From Ctena decussata (lineage: Eukaryota; Mollusca; Bivalvia; Lucinida; Lucinidae): a stretch of DNA of 64,000 nt. Within the stretch, counting starts at the first letter, position 1; each line of letters begins with the position of its first letter. This document shows positions 30,927-43,552 of this stretch, piece by piece. A program made the position numbers and the translations under genes. The stretch spans positions 26,158,503 through 26,222,502 of the forward strand of contig OZ022511.1 of NCBI GenBank assembly GCA_963989385.1, in the 5' to 3' direction. Below the pieces are notes generated by a model. That model had not been told where the DNA came from, made no database searches, and saw nothing but the letters and a program-made list of their open reading frames with translations.

Positions 30927-32188
30927 CATGAGCGACATAACAGGCGAAATGTGTTCTTTGACAAAAAAGCGATTTGGACCGAAATATCTAGATTCATCAC
31001 GACACAGTTTATAGGTCAACAGTCAAATAAAACTGAAAGTAGAAACAGAAAGCAAAAGTAAGCTACTTACATAAAAAAAACCGGGTATATATATATATAT
31101 ATATTGGCCAACGAAATACTTAAAATGTAGGTCAATACTTAAGGTTATACGGCTAAAGCCAAACAAAAAAATTAACTTTCACACATGTGGTTGTGCACAT
31201 TATGTTAATTTTTTACCCTGGACAGTCAAGTCTCTCTTAAGGGGCATATATTAAAAAAGGAAGTGGAATCAAAAAAGACTGGCAGGAAGAATCTCCTCAA
31301 CATCCTTCCATTGATATGGGATGGGACTCACATAGGGAAGAATTTGCTAAGAATTCTGGTTCTGAACAATTTTGAATCCAACTAATTTTTGTCAGAAACA
31401 AGGTTTTAATGCAAGTGTAAGTGATAGTGATAAACTCATCACAGGAGAATCAACATGGGATTGCAACATTACCTGTGATTACCTGTCGTCATCATCGTTG
31501 AGCTTCAAGCTTCTTGCGATGCAATTCGAACATCATCAACAAAGAAATACCACCAAACATTTGCTGCATGTGCATGTAAGCATTGTAGTTAAGATCCGTG
31601 TTTCATAAACATACAGCTGAAGTTTAAATTATGCTGCAAATATTCAACAGAATTCAAGCCAAAGAAAAATTGAAGTAGCATCTGGAAACAAAGAAGTCAA
31701 GGTCACATTGAAACTTTGACTTTTCATGTTAAATTATTGCGTTAAAGTTTTTGAGATCTCTATATGATTCAAATTCTTTTATGGGTTGGATTGATGTTTC
31801 GCATGATGATAGATGTTGGTCCAAAGTTTAATTCCGTACACCCCCATCCATGCTAGTGACCTAGAGATCAAGGTCACAGACTTTGATTTTCATGTCAAGT
31901 TTTCATTTGGAAATGCCCTGCATCAAATAATAGAAACTTAAAGTGATAGGATCATGATTTAGCCTTCCAAAGATTTCATAAAATTTGGTCATTTTCACAG
32001 ATTTTGGGTGTACATTTCTTCACAAAAATTGTCATAAAATTTTTATTAATAATGTTAATATTAAAATTTATACAGTTTTGTAAACTGGAAGCACTGTAGA
32101 TAAGTCTGGAATAAAAATTAAACCAATGGTAGAGTGTTTAATTCTGACCTCCATTGACACACTTTGGTCACATTTTTTTGAACATGCC
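30927..32188 (+). repeat. Macrosatellite unit 0, internally deleted
   Basis: Begins CATGAGCGACATAACAGGCG like the other units and follows alpha to GTCAAGTTTTC at 31914. It then jumps to the end of gamma (ATTTGGAAATGCCCTGC). Compared with unit 1 about 5.8 kb (33155-38970) is missing, with a TC microhomology at the join. Confidence 0.9.
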
Positions 32189-33166
32189 CATGAGCGACAT
32201 AACAGGCGAAATGTGTTCTTTGACAAAAAAGCGATTTGGACCGAAATATCTAGATTCATCACGACACAGTTTATAGGCCAACAGTCAAATAAAACTGAAA
32301 GTAGAAACAGAAAGCAAAAGTAAGCTACTTACATAAAAAACCCGGGTATATATTTATTGGCCAACGAAATACTTAAAATGTAGGTCAATACTTAAGGTTA
32401 TATGGCTAAAGCCAAACAAAAAAATTAACTTTCACACATGTGGTTGTGCACATTATGTTAATTTTTTACCCTGGACAGTCAAGTCTCTCTTAAGGGGCAT
32501 ATATTAAAAAAGGAAGTGGAATCAAAAAAGACTGGCAGGAAGAATCTCCTCAACATCCTTCCATTGATATGGGATGGGACTCACATAGGGAAGAATTTGC
32601 TAAGAATTCTGGTTCTGAACAATTTTGAATCCAACTAATTTTTGTCAGAAACAAGGTTTTAATGCAAGTGTAAGTGATAGTGATAATTTCATCACAGGAG
32701 AATCAACATGGGAATGCAACATTACCTGTGATTACCTGTCGACATCATCGTTGAGCTTCAAGCTTCTTGCGATGCAATTCGAACATCATCAACAAAGAAA
32801 TACCACCAAACATTAGCTGCATGTGCATGTAAGCATTGTAGTTAAGATCAGTGTTTCATAAACATACAGCTGAAGTTTAAATTATGCTGCAAATATTCAA
32901 CAGAATTCAAGCCAAAGAAAAATTGAAGTAGCATCTGGAAACAAAGAAGTCAAGGTCACATTGAAACTTTGACTTTTCATGTTAAATTATTGCGTTAAAG
33001 TTTTTGAGATCTCTATATGAGTCAAATTCTTTGTTGGGTTGGATTGATGTTTTGCATGATGATAGATGTTGGTCCAAAGTTTAATTATGTACACCCCATC
33101 CATGCCAGTGACCTAGAGGTCAAGGTCACAGACTTTGATTTTCATGTCAAGTTTTCGATCAACGTT

Positions 33167-33200
33167 TAGCTCACCTGGCCTGAAGGGCCATTGTGAGCTA
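33167..33200. other. Hairpin at the beta segment start
   Basis: TAGCTCAC/GTGAGCTA outer stem and TGGCC/GGCCA inner stem with a small bulge. It is repeated at the same place in units 2, 3 and 4 (about 40237, 49998 and 63227). A similar 'agctcacctggcc' hairpin is, as I recall, frequent in bivalve interspersed repeats. Confidence 0.75.
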
Positions 33201-34772
33201 TTGTCATACAAATGCGTTAGGCGTGGGTTGTGCATCGTCCCATGCGTTGTCTGTCAACACCTTAAAACAAAATTTCAAACATCTTCTTCTGTAAAACTAC
33301 TGGTCCCATGGTTCTCAAATTTCACATAGAGCATGACCTGACTCCAGGGTCTCAGAATTGTAAAATTGGGTCAGGTTGAAAATCCCAGATGGCCGCCATT
33401 TCAAAAAATAGCAAAAACATAATCAACTTCTGTTCCAGAACCACTGGGTATATTTGTCTGTATTTTGGCATGGAACATCAGTGAAACTTTGGTATTCAAA
33501 ATTTTAAAATGAAAAAAATCTGTAGCGGAGTTTTGTCACAGTGACCTACTTTCTGTTTACGAGTGTAATTTTGCTAAAATGCCAATGTAAAAAAATCCGA
33601 CTTGTTCAAACAACTTCTCTAAAACCACTGAACCTTAGGGTCTCAAATTTCACATGAAGCATGAGCAGACTGCAGGGTTTTAAAATTGTAGAATTGGGAC
33701 AGGTCAAGAATGCAAGATGGCGGCTGTTACTAAAAATAGCAAAAACAACAAAATCAACTTCTTCTCCAGAACCATTTGGTATATTTGGTTGAAAGTTTGC
33801 GTGGAACATTATTGGGACCTTGGAATTAAAAAAATTAAAAAAAATCAAAAATATCTGTAGCAGAATTAGGTCACAGTGACCTACTTAGAGTTTACGAAAC
33901 AGATTCTGCTCAAATGTCAATATCTCGAAAAGCGCAACCGATTCTGGCCAGATTTGGTCAGAAATGGTCCTTGAATGGAATTATTTCAATTTTGTGGCAG
34001 TATTCTATCCAAGATGGCCACCATGGGGGCTGTTACTAAAAATAGCACAAACATAAAAATGACAAGTACTCAAGAACCCTTGAATGGAATTGGACCAATT
34101 TTGTGTCAGAATGTTCATTGCATAAGGCTGTTTTGATTAATGGCTATTTGGCATTCCAAGATGGCCACCATCTGCCGTTACAAAAAATTGCACAACCATT
34201 AAAATGACAATTACGTAAGAACCCCTGAATGGAATTGGACAAAATTTTGTGTCAGAATGGTCCTTTTATGGAGCTGTTTCGATTAATTGCAATTTGGCAT
34301 TCAAAACTGGCCGCCATCTGCCGTTACTAAAAATAGCACAAAAACATGAAAACTCCAATATCTCAGTAACAGCTGAATGGATTTTGACGAAATTTGTGGC
34401 AAATGACTCTCGCATTGAGATGTTTCAAAAATAGCTAACTATAGAACAGGCATGTTGGCCTCTGTTACTAAAAATAGTAAACTGTGAAATTAAAAAATCT
34501 CAATGGAATTGGACTAATTATGTGTCAGAATGGTTCTTTCATTAAGCTTTTTCGAGTTTTTGCATTTTGGCATTCCAAGATGGCCACCATCTGCCGTTAC
34601 TGAAAATAGCACAAAGCATGAAAATGACAATTTTCAGTAACCGCTGAATGGATTTTGGCGAAATTTGTGGAAAATGATTCTTGCATTGAGATGTTTCAAA
34701 AATAACTAACTATAGACCAGTGATATTGGCCTCTTGGATGAAAAATAGAAAAATGTGAAAATTAAAATATCT

Positions 34773-35028
34773 GTTGTGACGGGATTCCTTGATCCACGAC
34801 CGCCGGATTGGTCCCATGGATTAGAGTGCTCTGCCGGGATGTAGGGGGACCCCAAGTGAAGTTGGCGCATGCGCTAGGCAGACAAGAAAGAGCGCACGGC
34901 TGTGGTGGACATGCTTTTGAGGGCTGAGACCAGGTGAGTGGCTCCCTATTTTGTCCTGTAAGCTTGCTCAATACTTGTTTAATACAGACATGAAAGTAGG
35001 GTTGATCCAAGCGTATTGAAAATATAAC
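34773..35028 (-). mobile_element. 256-bp insertion with tRNA-like end (unit 1)
   Basis: Interrupts the beta repeat and is flanked by ATATCT on both sides (34767-34772, 35029-35034). The low-coordinate end, read on the minus strand, resembles a tRNA (GGCAGAGCACTCTAATCC, then GGCGGTCGTGGATC and a degenerate B box). The same insert is in units 2 and 3, so it predates amplification. Confidence 0.6.
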
Positions 35029-37090
35029 ATATCTCAATAGAATTGGACTAATTTTGTGTCAGAATTGCTCTTTCATTAAGCTTTTTTCGATTTTTTGCAT
35101 TTTGGCATTCCAAGATGGCCGCCATCTGCCATTACTAAAATTAGCACAAAACAAGAAAATGACAATATCTCAGTAACCACTGAACGGATTTTGACGAAAT
35201 TTGTGGCAAAATGATTCTTGCTTTGAGGTGTTTCAAATCTTAACAAATATAGGTCCTTCAAGTTGGCCTCTGTTAGTTACTTAAAGAAGCAAAAGGTGAA
35301 AATTAGAAAATTACAAAGGAACTGGACCAATTTTGTGTCAAAATGGTCATTGCATGAAGACTTTTCGATTTTTCGCATTTTGTCATTCTAAGATGGCGGC
35401 CATCTGCCATTGCTAAAATAGCACAAAACATGAAACTGACAATATTTCAGTAACCCCTGAATGGATTTTGATGCAATTTGTGGCAAAATGATCCTTGCAT
35501 TAAGGCATTTCAAAAAGTAAATATTCAAAGACCAGGCAAGTTGGCCTCTGTTACTAAAAGAAGCAAAATGTGAAAATGAGAAAATCTCAGTGGAATTGGA
35601 CCAATTTTGTTTCAGAATGGTCCCATTGAAAAATAGCCAGTTGAGCGATATCAGGCCCATTTGGGCCAGTTGTTTAAGATCATATACCATCCAACCCTTT
35701 TGTTCAGTTTGGTTTATATGTCCAAAGTTTTATTCTATACCACCCCAACCCATGCCCGTGTTGTGTATTAAGTTTAAAGTTTAGTGTCATAAGGTGGTGG
35801 CACTTGCTGGGTTTATACGTGAGCCCCTGCTCACTTGCTCTAGTTTTGCAATGGATGGATGATACGCTTGTCTACAGCTAAAATCGTTTTACCAAGGAGA
35901 AGGTATATACATACAGATATGCACACTTGCTGAATAAAATTTTACATTTTTTTCCAATTTTTTTTGCTTCACAGGCCTGAACTCGACAGTTTTCAGTTCT
36001 TTGGTGTGATCCTTGCTTCCAAAGGATAACCCTTTTATAGAACATACTGAACCATAGCCAACTTAGGGCATAAAATTGCAATAAAGTATATTTCATAAAA
36101 CAAAAAATATAACAAATCTGGAAGAATGGTAGGCAACAATTGAAATAATGAAAGCAATACATGCGTATCTGTATCATAATGTGGTTGCAAGACCTAATAT
36201 TGACATTTTTACTGGCTCATGGCTTTGCTTATTTGCATTTAAGATTTAAACTTATCTTTTTTTATTTATGATTAGCTTACACTCGAACAATTTTAATGAA
36301 CTTGCATCCAGGATTGCAGATGGGAAAAGTCAGCAGTTAGTTAGGGATAACAGAAGTGTTTCTCATAATGAAGTTTGTTGGTGTACATAGTTTTTGTCAA
36401 CTTTACATCTAAGTTTTGCATTAAAAACCTAAAGATTACTAACAATTCTGTAACTACAGCGATACACCAGATTCGTTTCATATTTAATCCCTTATATCAC
36501 TGTAGCATAAAATACATTAGATGTGAATAATGTATGATCATAGGTCAGGGCCTCATGGTGGGGCCAGAGGTAAATAAATATGACTTAGGCATTTTCATTT
36601 TTTCAAAGTATTGCATTAAATCTTTTTGATTACTCATATCTCAGTAATTATATTGCAGATTTTTCTTCTGCATGTGGTTTATGTTATCTCTGTAGCATAC
36701 CTTTTGATATGGACTGCCTAAGCCCCTAGGTCAGGCTGGTGGGTGGGGCCAGGGGTCAGGTACCAGGACAATAGGTGTTTGTTGTATTTATTTTTGCTTA
36801 TAGGTTTATTTCATACTTGTTTACACCATATGGATGCTGCTGCTGATCTAAGGTCAAGATCACAGACACAAAATAATTTTGTACATGTATATAAAATTTG
36901 CATTAAAAGTTTGTTTTAAACGTCTGCTTCATTAGGCGATGAAAATGATCAAGATATCCGTGAGACTGCTCACTTGCTCTAGTTTGAAAACCTTTCAGTT
37001 CAGTGTTGCAGTGGTAATACTGGTTGGTTGCATTTTAGGTAGCACCTATTTCATATTAAAAATGTTACAGGCAAAAAGTTAGCCAAAACA

Positions 37091-38710
37091 CTCAGGAGTG
37101 TAACTCTTTTTGTGTGACATTTTTTTGATTACTGAATTTTCAGCATGCAATTTTACAAAACTGTGCCGGTTACCATACCTATTAACCACCGTTTTGACTT
37201 TCCAGCACCTTGGGCTGCATGAAAATGTAAGATTAATGTCCTTTCATCATCACCCATGGAATTAGTAATGCTGAACTCAACAGCACTATGCTTAATTTCC
37301 GGTGCCCCAAAAAAGAAGAGGTTCCCATCTAAATGGATGTCATTTTTATATTTGATGCTTCTAATCTCTATAATATGGTCTGAAACATTGAATAAAGATG
37401 ATATATTGTATTGCAAATTTTCCAGTTGCTTAATCTGCATCCATCTCAGAATGTAAACAACTTCTTCTCAAGTACCCCTTGAACTCAGGAGTGTAACATT
37501 GGACATTTGGAACCCCATAGCTTTTTCCAGGGGTAGCTTTAGTAAACTTTCATGCCTTGTATGAAAAGTCTTTGACCCATCATGGTAAGCGGTACACAGA
37601 CAGTCTTCATCTTGGCTTCTATTTTCTTCATATGTACCATTTGAGCCACTCAGGAGTGAAACACTTTTTTGGAAAAAGACAAAAATAGCTTATTTCTTTA
37701 CCACAAGCAGTTTAATTTTCATTAATTGTGCTTATAAATGAAGACCAAGTCCCCTCTCAAGCAATCTTGGAACATATAGTTAACTTCTAAATGTAAATAA
37801 AGCTGCACTGCCATGAAAGCGACCAAAAATTGAAGATTTTGAGATTCCATTTTCTTCATACCTATCACTTTGAGGCATTCTAAGCAGTAACCGTATATGG
37901 CTATCGAGTGTTTTGTGAGAAATAATTAGATAAGAATGACCAAGATAATGATATTTTGTGACTAAATTCAAGTTTTGCTATGACATGTACAGAGCAAGGT
38001 GTTACACTCCTGAGTTTTTTAAGTTCATTGCCATTTTGGACACTTTTTCTTCCATTACAGCAACATGTTTGGATAAATTCATACTAAATGTATGTTTCCA
38101 TCATCTGAAAATGTTTCTTGATGCAGTCCCATCTGTTTTGATAAGATTTTGTGGTTAATGATATTTTAGAAAGGGACATTTTCTACTGATTTATACTGTG
38201 ACCATCAACTTCTGAAACTGGTATGGAATGTCACTTCTGTAATGTCTTTTGTAAACAGGTAATGATAGTCAGGTAAAGAAAACTGTTCAATTATCAAAAG
38301 AAAGAGTGAAGAAGAAAATTAAATTCAGTATATATCTGTTTGATTGTTGCGCATTTAGATAGCCGAAATAGCAAAGATATTGTGGTACACCCAAGCATGA
38401 GTTAAGAGATATGGTTTTGGTTTTTGCTACAGCAATGAGTGCATATTGCTTTTAAAGAGAAGACAATAAAATAATGAAATTCACAGGCAGAATATTCATC
38501 TTTTATTACAATACAATGAATAGCCGTAAAGTGTTACACTCCTGAGCATCAGAACAATGTTTCTTGTTAAAGAGACCAATAAACTTGGAAAAAAATGATG
38601 TTAACAACATGCAGTTGGTGTTACTTTATTATATGGAACATTTAATCATTGACTTAAATCTCTTGTAATGCAAATTAGAGCAGTTTTGAAATAATACTCA
38701 GGAGTGTAAC
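37091..38710. repeat. Cluster of CTCAGGAGTGTAAC motifs (unit 1)
   Basis: Copies at 37091-37104 (+), 37484-37497 (+), 37649-37662 (+, one mismatch), 38001-38014 (-), 38533-38546 (-) and 38697-38710 (+). Five are perfect 14-mers. Most are followed by AC or CAC on the motif strand. Confidence 0.9.
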
Positions 38711-41700
38711 ACATTTCTTGAAACTTATAGCACATTTTTGACATGGCCTCACCACTACCTATAACTTTCTATATGAGTAATCATTTTCTAGAATAGTTCT
38801 CTACTCATATGGCATCATTACAATGCACATTTCATTGAGATACAGTCAAGTAAATATAAGATATGAAAGTTTTTAGAACTGTACATCTAAAGCAATGTGT
38901 CAAAATGAAGTTAAAATTTGAGTTTTTATATCATTCGGCGGTTTCTGACAGAAAACAGCATTTATTTACATCATTTGGAAACGCCCTGCATCAAATAATA
39001 GAAACTTAAAGTGATAGGATCATGATTTTAGCCTTCCAAAGCTTTCATAAAACTTGGTCATTTTCACAGATTTTGGGTGTACATTTCTTCACAAAAATTG
39101 TCATAAAATTTATATTAATAATGTTAATATTAAAATTTATACAGTTTTGTAACTGGAAGCACTGTAGATAAGTCTGGAATAAAAATTAAACCAATGGCAG
39201 AGTGTTTAATTTTGACCTCCAATGTCACACTTTGGTCACATTTTTTTTAACATGCCCATGAGCGACATAACAGGCGAAATGTGTTCTTTGACGAAAACGC
39301 GATTTGGACCGAAATATCTAGATTCATCACGACACAGTTTATAGGCCAACAATCAAATAAAACTAACAGTAGAAACAGAAAGCAAAAGTAAGCTACTTAC
39401 ATTAAAAAAACCGGGTATATATATATTGGCCAACGAAATACTTAAAATGTAGGTCAATACTTAAGGTTATACGGCTAAAGCCAAACAAAAAAAATAACTT
39501 TCACACATGTGGTTGTGCACATTATGTTAATTTTTTACCCTGGACAGTCAAGTCTCTCTTAAGGGGCATAGATTAAAAAAGGAAGTGGAATCAAAAAAGA
39601 CTGGCAGGAAGAATCTCCTCAACATCCTTCCATTGATATGGGATGGGACTCACAAAGGGAAGAATTTGCTAAGAATTCTGGTTCTGAACAATTTTGAATC
39701 CAACTAATTTTTGTCAGAAACAAGGTTTTAATGCAAGTGTAAGTGATAGTGATAATTTCATCACAGGAGAATCAACATGGGATTGCAACATTACCTGTGA
39801 TTACCTGTCGACATCATCGTTGAGCTTCAAGCTTCTTGCGATGCAATTCGAACATCATAAACGAAGAAATACCACCAAACATTAGCTGCATGTGTATGTA
39901 AGCATTGTAGTTAAGATTAGTGTTTCATAAACATACAGCTGAAGTTTAAATTATGCTGCAAATATTCAACAGAATTCAAGCCAAAGAAAAATTGAAGTAG
40001 CATCTGGAAACAAAGAAGTCAAGGTCACATTGAAACTTTGACTTTTCATGTTAAATTATTGCGTTAAAGTTTTTGAGATCTCTATATGATTCAAATTCTT
40101 TGTTGGGTTGGATTGATGTTTTGCATGATGATAGATGTTGGTCCAAAGTTTAATTCTGTACACCCCCATCCATGTCAGTGACCTAGAGGTCAAGGTCACA
40201 GACTTTGATTTTCATGTCAAGTTTTCGATCAACGTTTAGCTCACCTGGCCTGAAGGGCCATTGTGAGCTATTGTCATACAAATGCGTTAGGCGTGGGTTG
40301 TGCATCGTCCCATGCGTTGTCTGTCAACACCTTAAAACAAAATTTCAAACATCTTCTTCTGTAAAACTACTGGTCCCATGGTTCTCAAATTTCACATAGA
40401 GCATGACCTGACTCCAGGGTCTCAGAATTGTAAAATTGGGTCAGGTTGAAAATCCCAGATGGCCGCCATTTCAAAAAAATAGCAAAAACATAATCAACTT
40501 CTGTTCCAGAACCACTGGGTATATTTGTCTGTATTTTGGCATGGAACATCAGTGAAACTTTGGTATTCAAAATTTTAAAATGAAAAAAATCTGTCGCGGA
40601 GTTTTGTCACAGTGACCTACTTTCTGTTTACGAGTGTAATTTTGCTCAAATGCCAATGTAAAAAAACCCGACTTGTTCAAACAACTTCTCTAAAACCACT
40701 GAACCCTGGGGTCTCAAATTTCACATGTAGCATGACCAGACTGCAGGATTTCAAAATTGTAGAATTGGGACAGGTCAAGAATGCAAGATGGCGGCTGTTA
40801 CTAAAAATAGCAAAAACAACAAAATCAACTTCTTCTCCAGAACCATTTGGTATATTTGGTTGAAAGTTTGCGTGGAACATTATTGGGACCTTGGAATTAA
40901 AAATTAAAAAACTCAAAAATATCTGTAGCAGAATTAGGTCACAGTGACCTACTTAGAGTTTACAAAACAGATTCTGCTCAAATGTCAATATCTCGAAAAG
41001 CGCAACCGATTCTGGCCAGATTTGGTCAGAAATGGTCCTTGAATGGAATTATTTCAATTTTGTGGCAGTATTCTATCCAAGATGGCCACCATGGGGGCTG
41101 TTACTAAAAATAGCACAAACATAAAAATGACAATTACTCAAGAACCCTTGAATGGAATTGGACCAATTTTGTGTCAGAATGTTCATTGCATGAGGCTGTT
41201 TTGATTAATTGCAATTTGGCATTCCAAGATGGCCACCATCTGCCGTTACAAAAATAGCACAACCATAAAAATGACAATTACGCAAGAACCCCTGAATGGA
41301 ATTGGACAAAATTTTGTGTCAGAATGGTCCTTTCATGGAGCTGTTTCGATTAATTGCAATTTGGCATTCAAAACTGGCCGCCATCTGCCGTTACTAAAAA
41401 TAGCACAAAAACATGAAAACTCCAATATCTCAGTAACCGCTGAATGGATTTTGACGAAATTTGTGGCAAATGACTCTCGCATTGAGATGTTTCAAAAATA
41501 GCTAACTATAGACCAGGCATGTTGGGCTCTGTTACTAAAAATGGTAAAATGTGAAATTAGAAAATCTCAATGGAATTGGACTAATTATGTGTCAGAATGG
41601 TTCTTTCATTAAGCTTTTTCGAGTTTTTGCATTTTGGCATTCCAAGATGGCCACCATCTGCCGTTACTGAAAATAGCACAAAGCATGAAAATGACAATTT

Positions 41701-41839
41701 TCAGTAACCGCTGAATGGATTTTGACGAAATTTGTGGAAAATGATTCTTGCATTGAGATGTTTCAAAAATAACTAACTATAGACCAGTGATATTGGCCTC
41801 TTGGATGAGAAATAGAAAAATGTGAAAATTAAAATATCT

Positions 41840-42095
41840 GTTGTGACGGGATTCCTTGATCCACGACCGCCGGATTGGTCCCATGGATTAGAGTGCTCTG
41901 CCGGGATGTAGGGGGACCCCAAGTGAAGTTGGCGCATGCGCTAGGCAGACAAGAAAGAGCGCACGGCTGTGGTGGACATGCTTTTGAGGGCTGAGACCAG
42001 GTGAGTGGCTCCCTATTTTGTCCTGTAAGCTTGCTCAATACTTGTTTAATACAGACATGAAAGTAGGGTTGATCCAAGCGTATTGAAAATACAAT
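41840..42095 (-). mobile_element. 256-bp insertion with tRNA-like end (unit 2)
   Basis: Counterpart of 34773-35028, same length, with ATATCT at both borders. Confidence 0.6.
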
Positions 42096-42345
42096 ATATC
42101 TCAATAGAATTGGACTAATTTTGTGTCAGAATTGCTCTTTCATTAAGCTTTTTTCGATTTTTTGCATTTTGGCATTCCAAGATGGCCGCCATCTGCCATT
42201 ACTAAAAATAGCACAAAACAAGAAAATGACAATATCTCAGTAACCACTGAATGGAGTTTACGAAATTTGTGGCAAAATGATTCTTGCTTTGAGGTGTTTC
42301 AAATCTTAACAAATATAGGTCCTTCAAGTTGGCCTCTGTTAGTTA

Positions 42346-43353
42346 CAGTATTCCTCAAAATTATTGAGAATTGCATTTTGGCACACAGTTGCTAGACATA
42401 CATGTTCAACAATATCTTAAACACGGTAAATACAATAAAAGAACCTCTGTTTCAAGTCGGATATACAAAAATGGCAATATGATGCATTTTCTTTCGTCAG
42501 TGGTAGGTAAGGGTGGGCTAGGGTACACCCCTGTAAAAATTTGTCCCTTGATTTCGACTATATTTTTCTATACCACCTTTACTAGAAATAAAATATCTCA
42601 GGTGAAATTATTTATTTTCCTTATTGGGCAACACCATCTACACTAGTAATGTTGCCTTTAATATTTTGCATGATTTAAAGTTACTAATTCCGGTTTCTGA
42701 GTCAGAGACTGGCTGTTATATTATAGGAAGAATATTGAAAGCATCAGAAACAGCAAAAAATCTGATCGGTTAGTGATCTGAACGGAATATTTTTGGCAAT
42801 GTACAGATAATCATTACAAAACTCATATCCCTTATAGCAGGTTTACTAAGCCTTACAAAAAATATGGTTTTGTGCCGTTTCCATCGAGATGTATAGAATA
42901 AGAATGAATCAGAGCAACATACCCTCTGTCAAAATTGCATTTTTCCCCAATTTCGGACACTTTTTCGATATTAAGTCACGTGTTTGAACGCCAGCTGCAT
43001 CTACAGCTGACAAGCTCGCACAAAATTCTGTTTTTAGTTTGCCAACACCTTATCTCTAGATGAGAAAAACATTCAGAAATCAACTGATTTGTCATTATAT
43101 TTTCCACAAATATCGATTTTATTTGGTAAGGGTACATAATTTTCCAGTCGGACAAAAAATCTCTGGATGGCACAATTCAAGGGGAGATAACATTTGTGAC
43201 TCAAACATATGAGTAATACTGGTACGCTAAAAAGTTCACAGAGGGATGTTGTTAACCAAGTAAACAAAGATATTAAGTATATACATGATCTGTCAACTAC
43301 CAGTGCTTAATTTTCACTTTGCAAAAAATTCTCAATAATTTTGAGGAATACTA
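42346..43353. mobile_element. 1,008-bp TA-duplicating MITE
   Basis: Flanked by TA (42344-42345, 43354-43355). The perfect 26-bp inverted repeats are 42347-42372 and 43327-43352, beginning AGTATTCCTCAAAATTATTG. Units 1 and 3 show the empty site (a single TA) at about 35279 and 52104. There is no transposase ORF. TA duplication and CAGT-type ends fit a Tc1/mariner-mobilised non-autonomous element. Confidence 0.92.
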
Positions 43354-43552
43354 TACTTAAAGAAGCAAAAGGTGAAAATTAGAAAATTACAATTGAACTG
43401 GACCAATTTTGTGTCAAAATGGTCATTGCATGAAGACTTTTCGATTTTTCGCATTTTGTCATTCTAAGTTGGCGGCCATCTGCCATTGCTAAAATAGCAC
43501 AAAACATGAAACTGACAATATTTCAGTAACCCCTGAATGGATTTTGATGAAA

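Larger units (their letters stand above)
32189..39256 (+). repeat. Macrosatellite unit 1 (7,068 bp, reference unit)
   Basis: Three parts. Alpha (32189-33156) has two TCAAGGTCA boxes. Beta (33157-35690) has internal tandem repeats around 'aagatggccgccatctgcc', at anchors 34011, 34158, 34304, 34577, 35112 and 35390, and a 256-bp insert. Gamma (35691-39256) has the 14-nt motif cluster. Short ORFs recur in all units but most lack an ATG and none has a recognisable domain. The whole unit is treated as non-coding. Confidence 0.92.

Noticed and set aside
31372..31608. Short ORF repeated in every alpha segment (also at 32625, 39694, 49455, 62684)
   Set aside because: Starts with TTG rather than ATG, has no domain, and is kept only because the units are near-identical.
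37153..37440. 95-residue minus-strand ORF with an ATG, present in units 1 and 2
   Set aside because: No domain recognised, about four substitutions between copies, an overlapping ORF on the other strand, and absent from units 0 and 3. Persistence is explained by the recent duplication.
37091..38710. CTCAGGAGTGTAAC as a coding repeat (VTLLS on one strand)
   Set aside because: It occurs on both strands and in different frames with stops between copies, so a peptide repeat is not supported.
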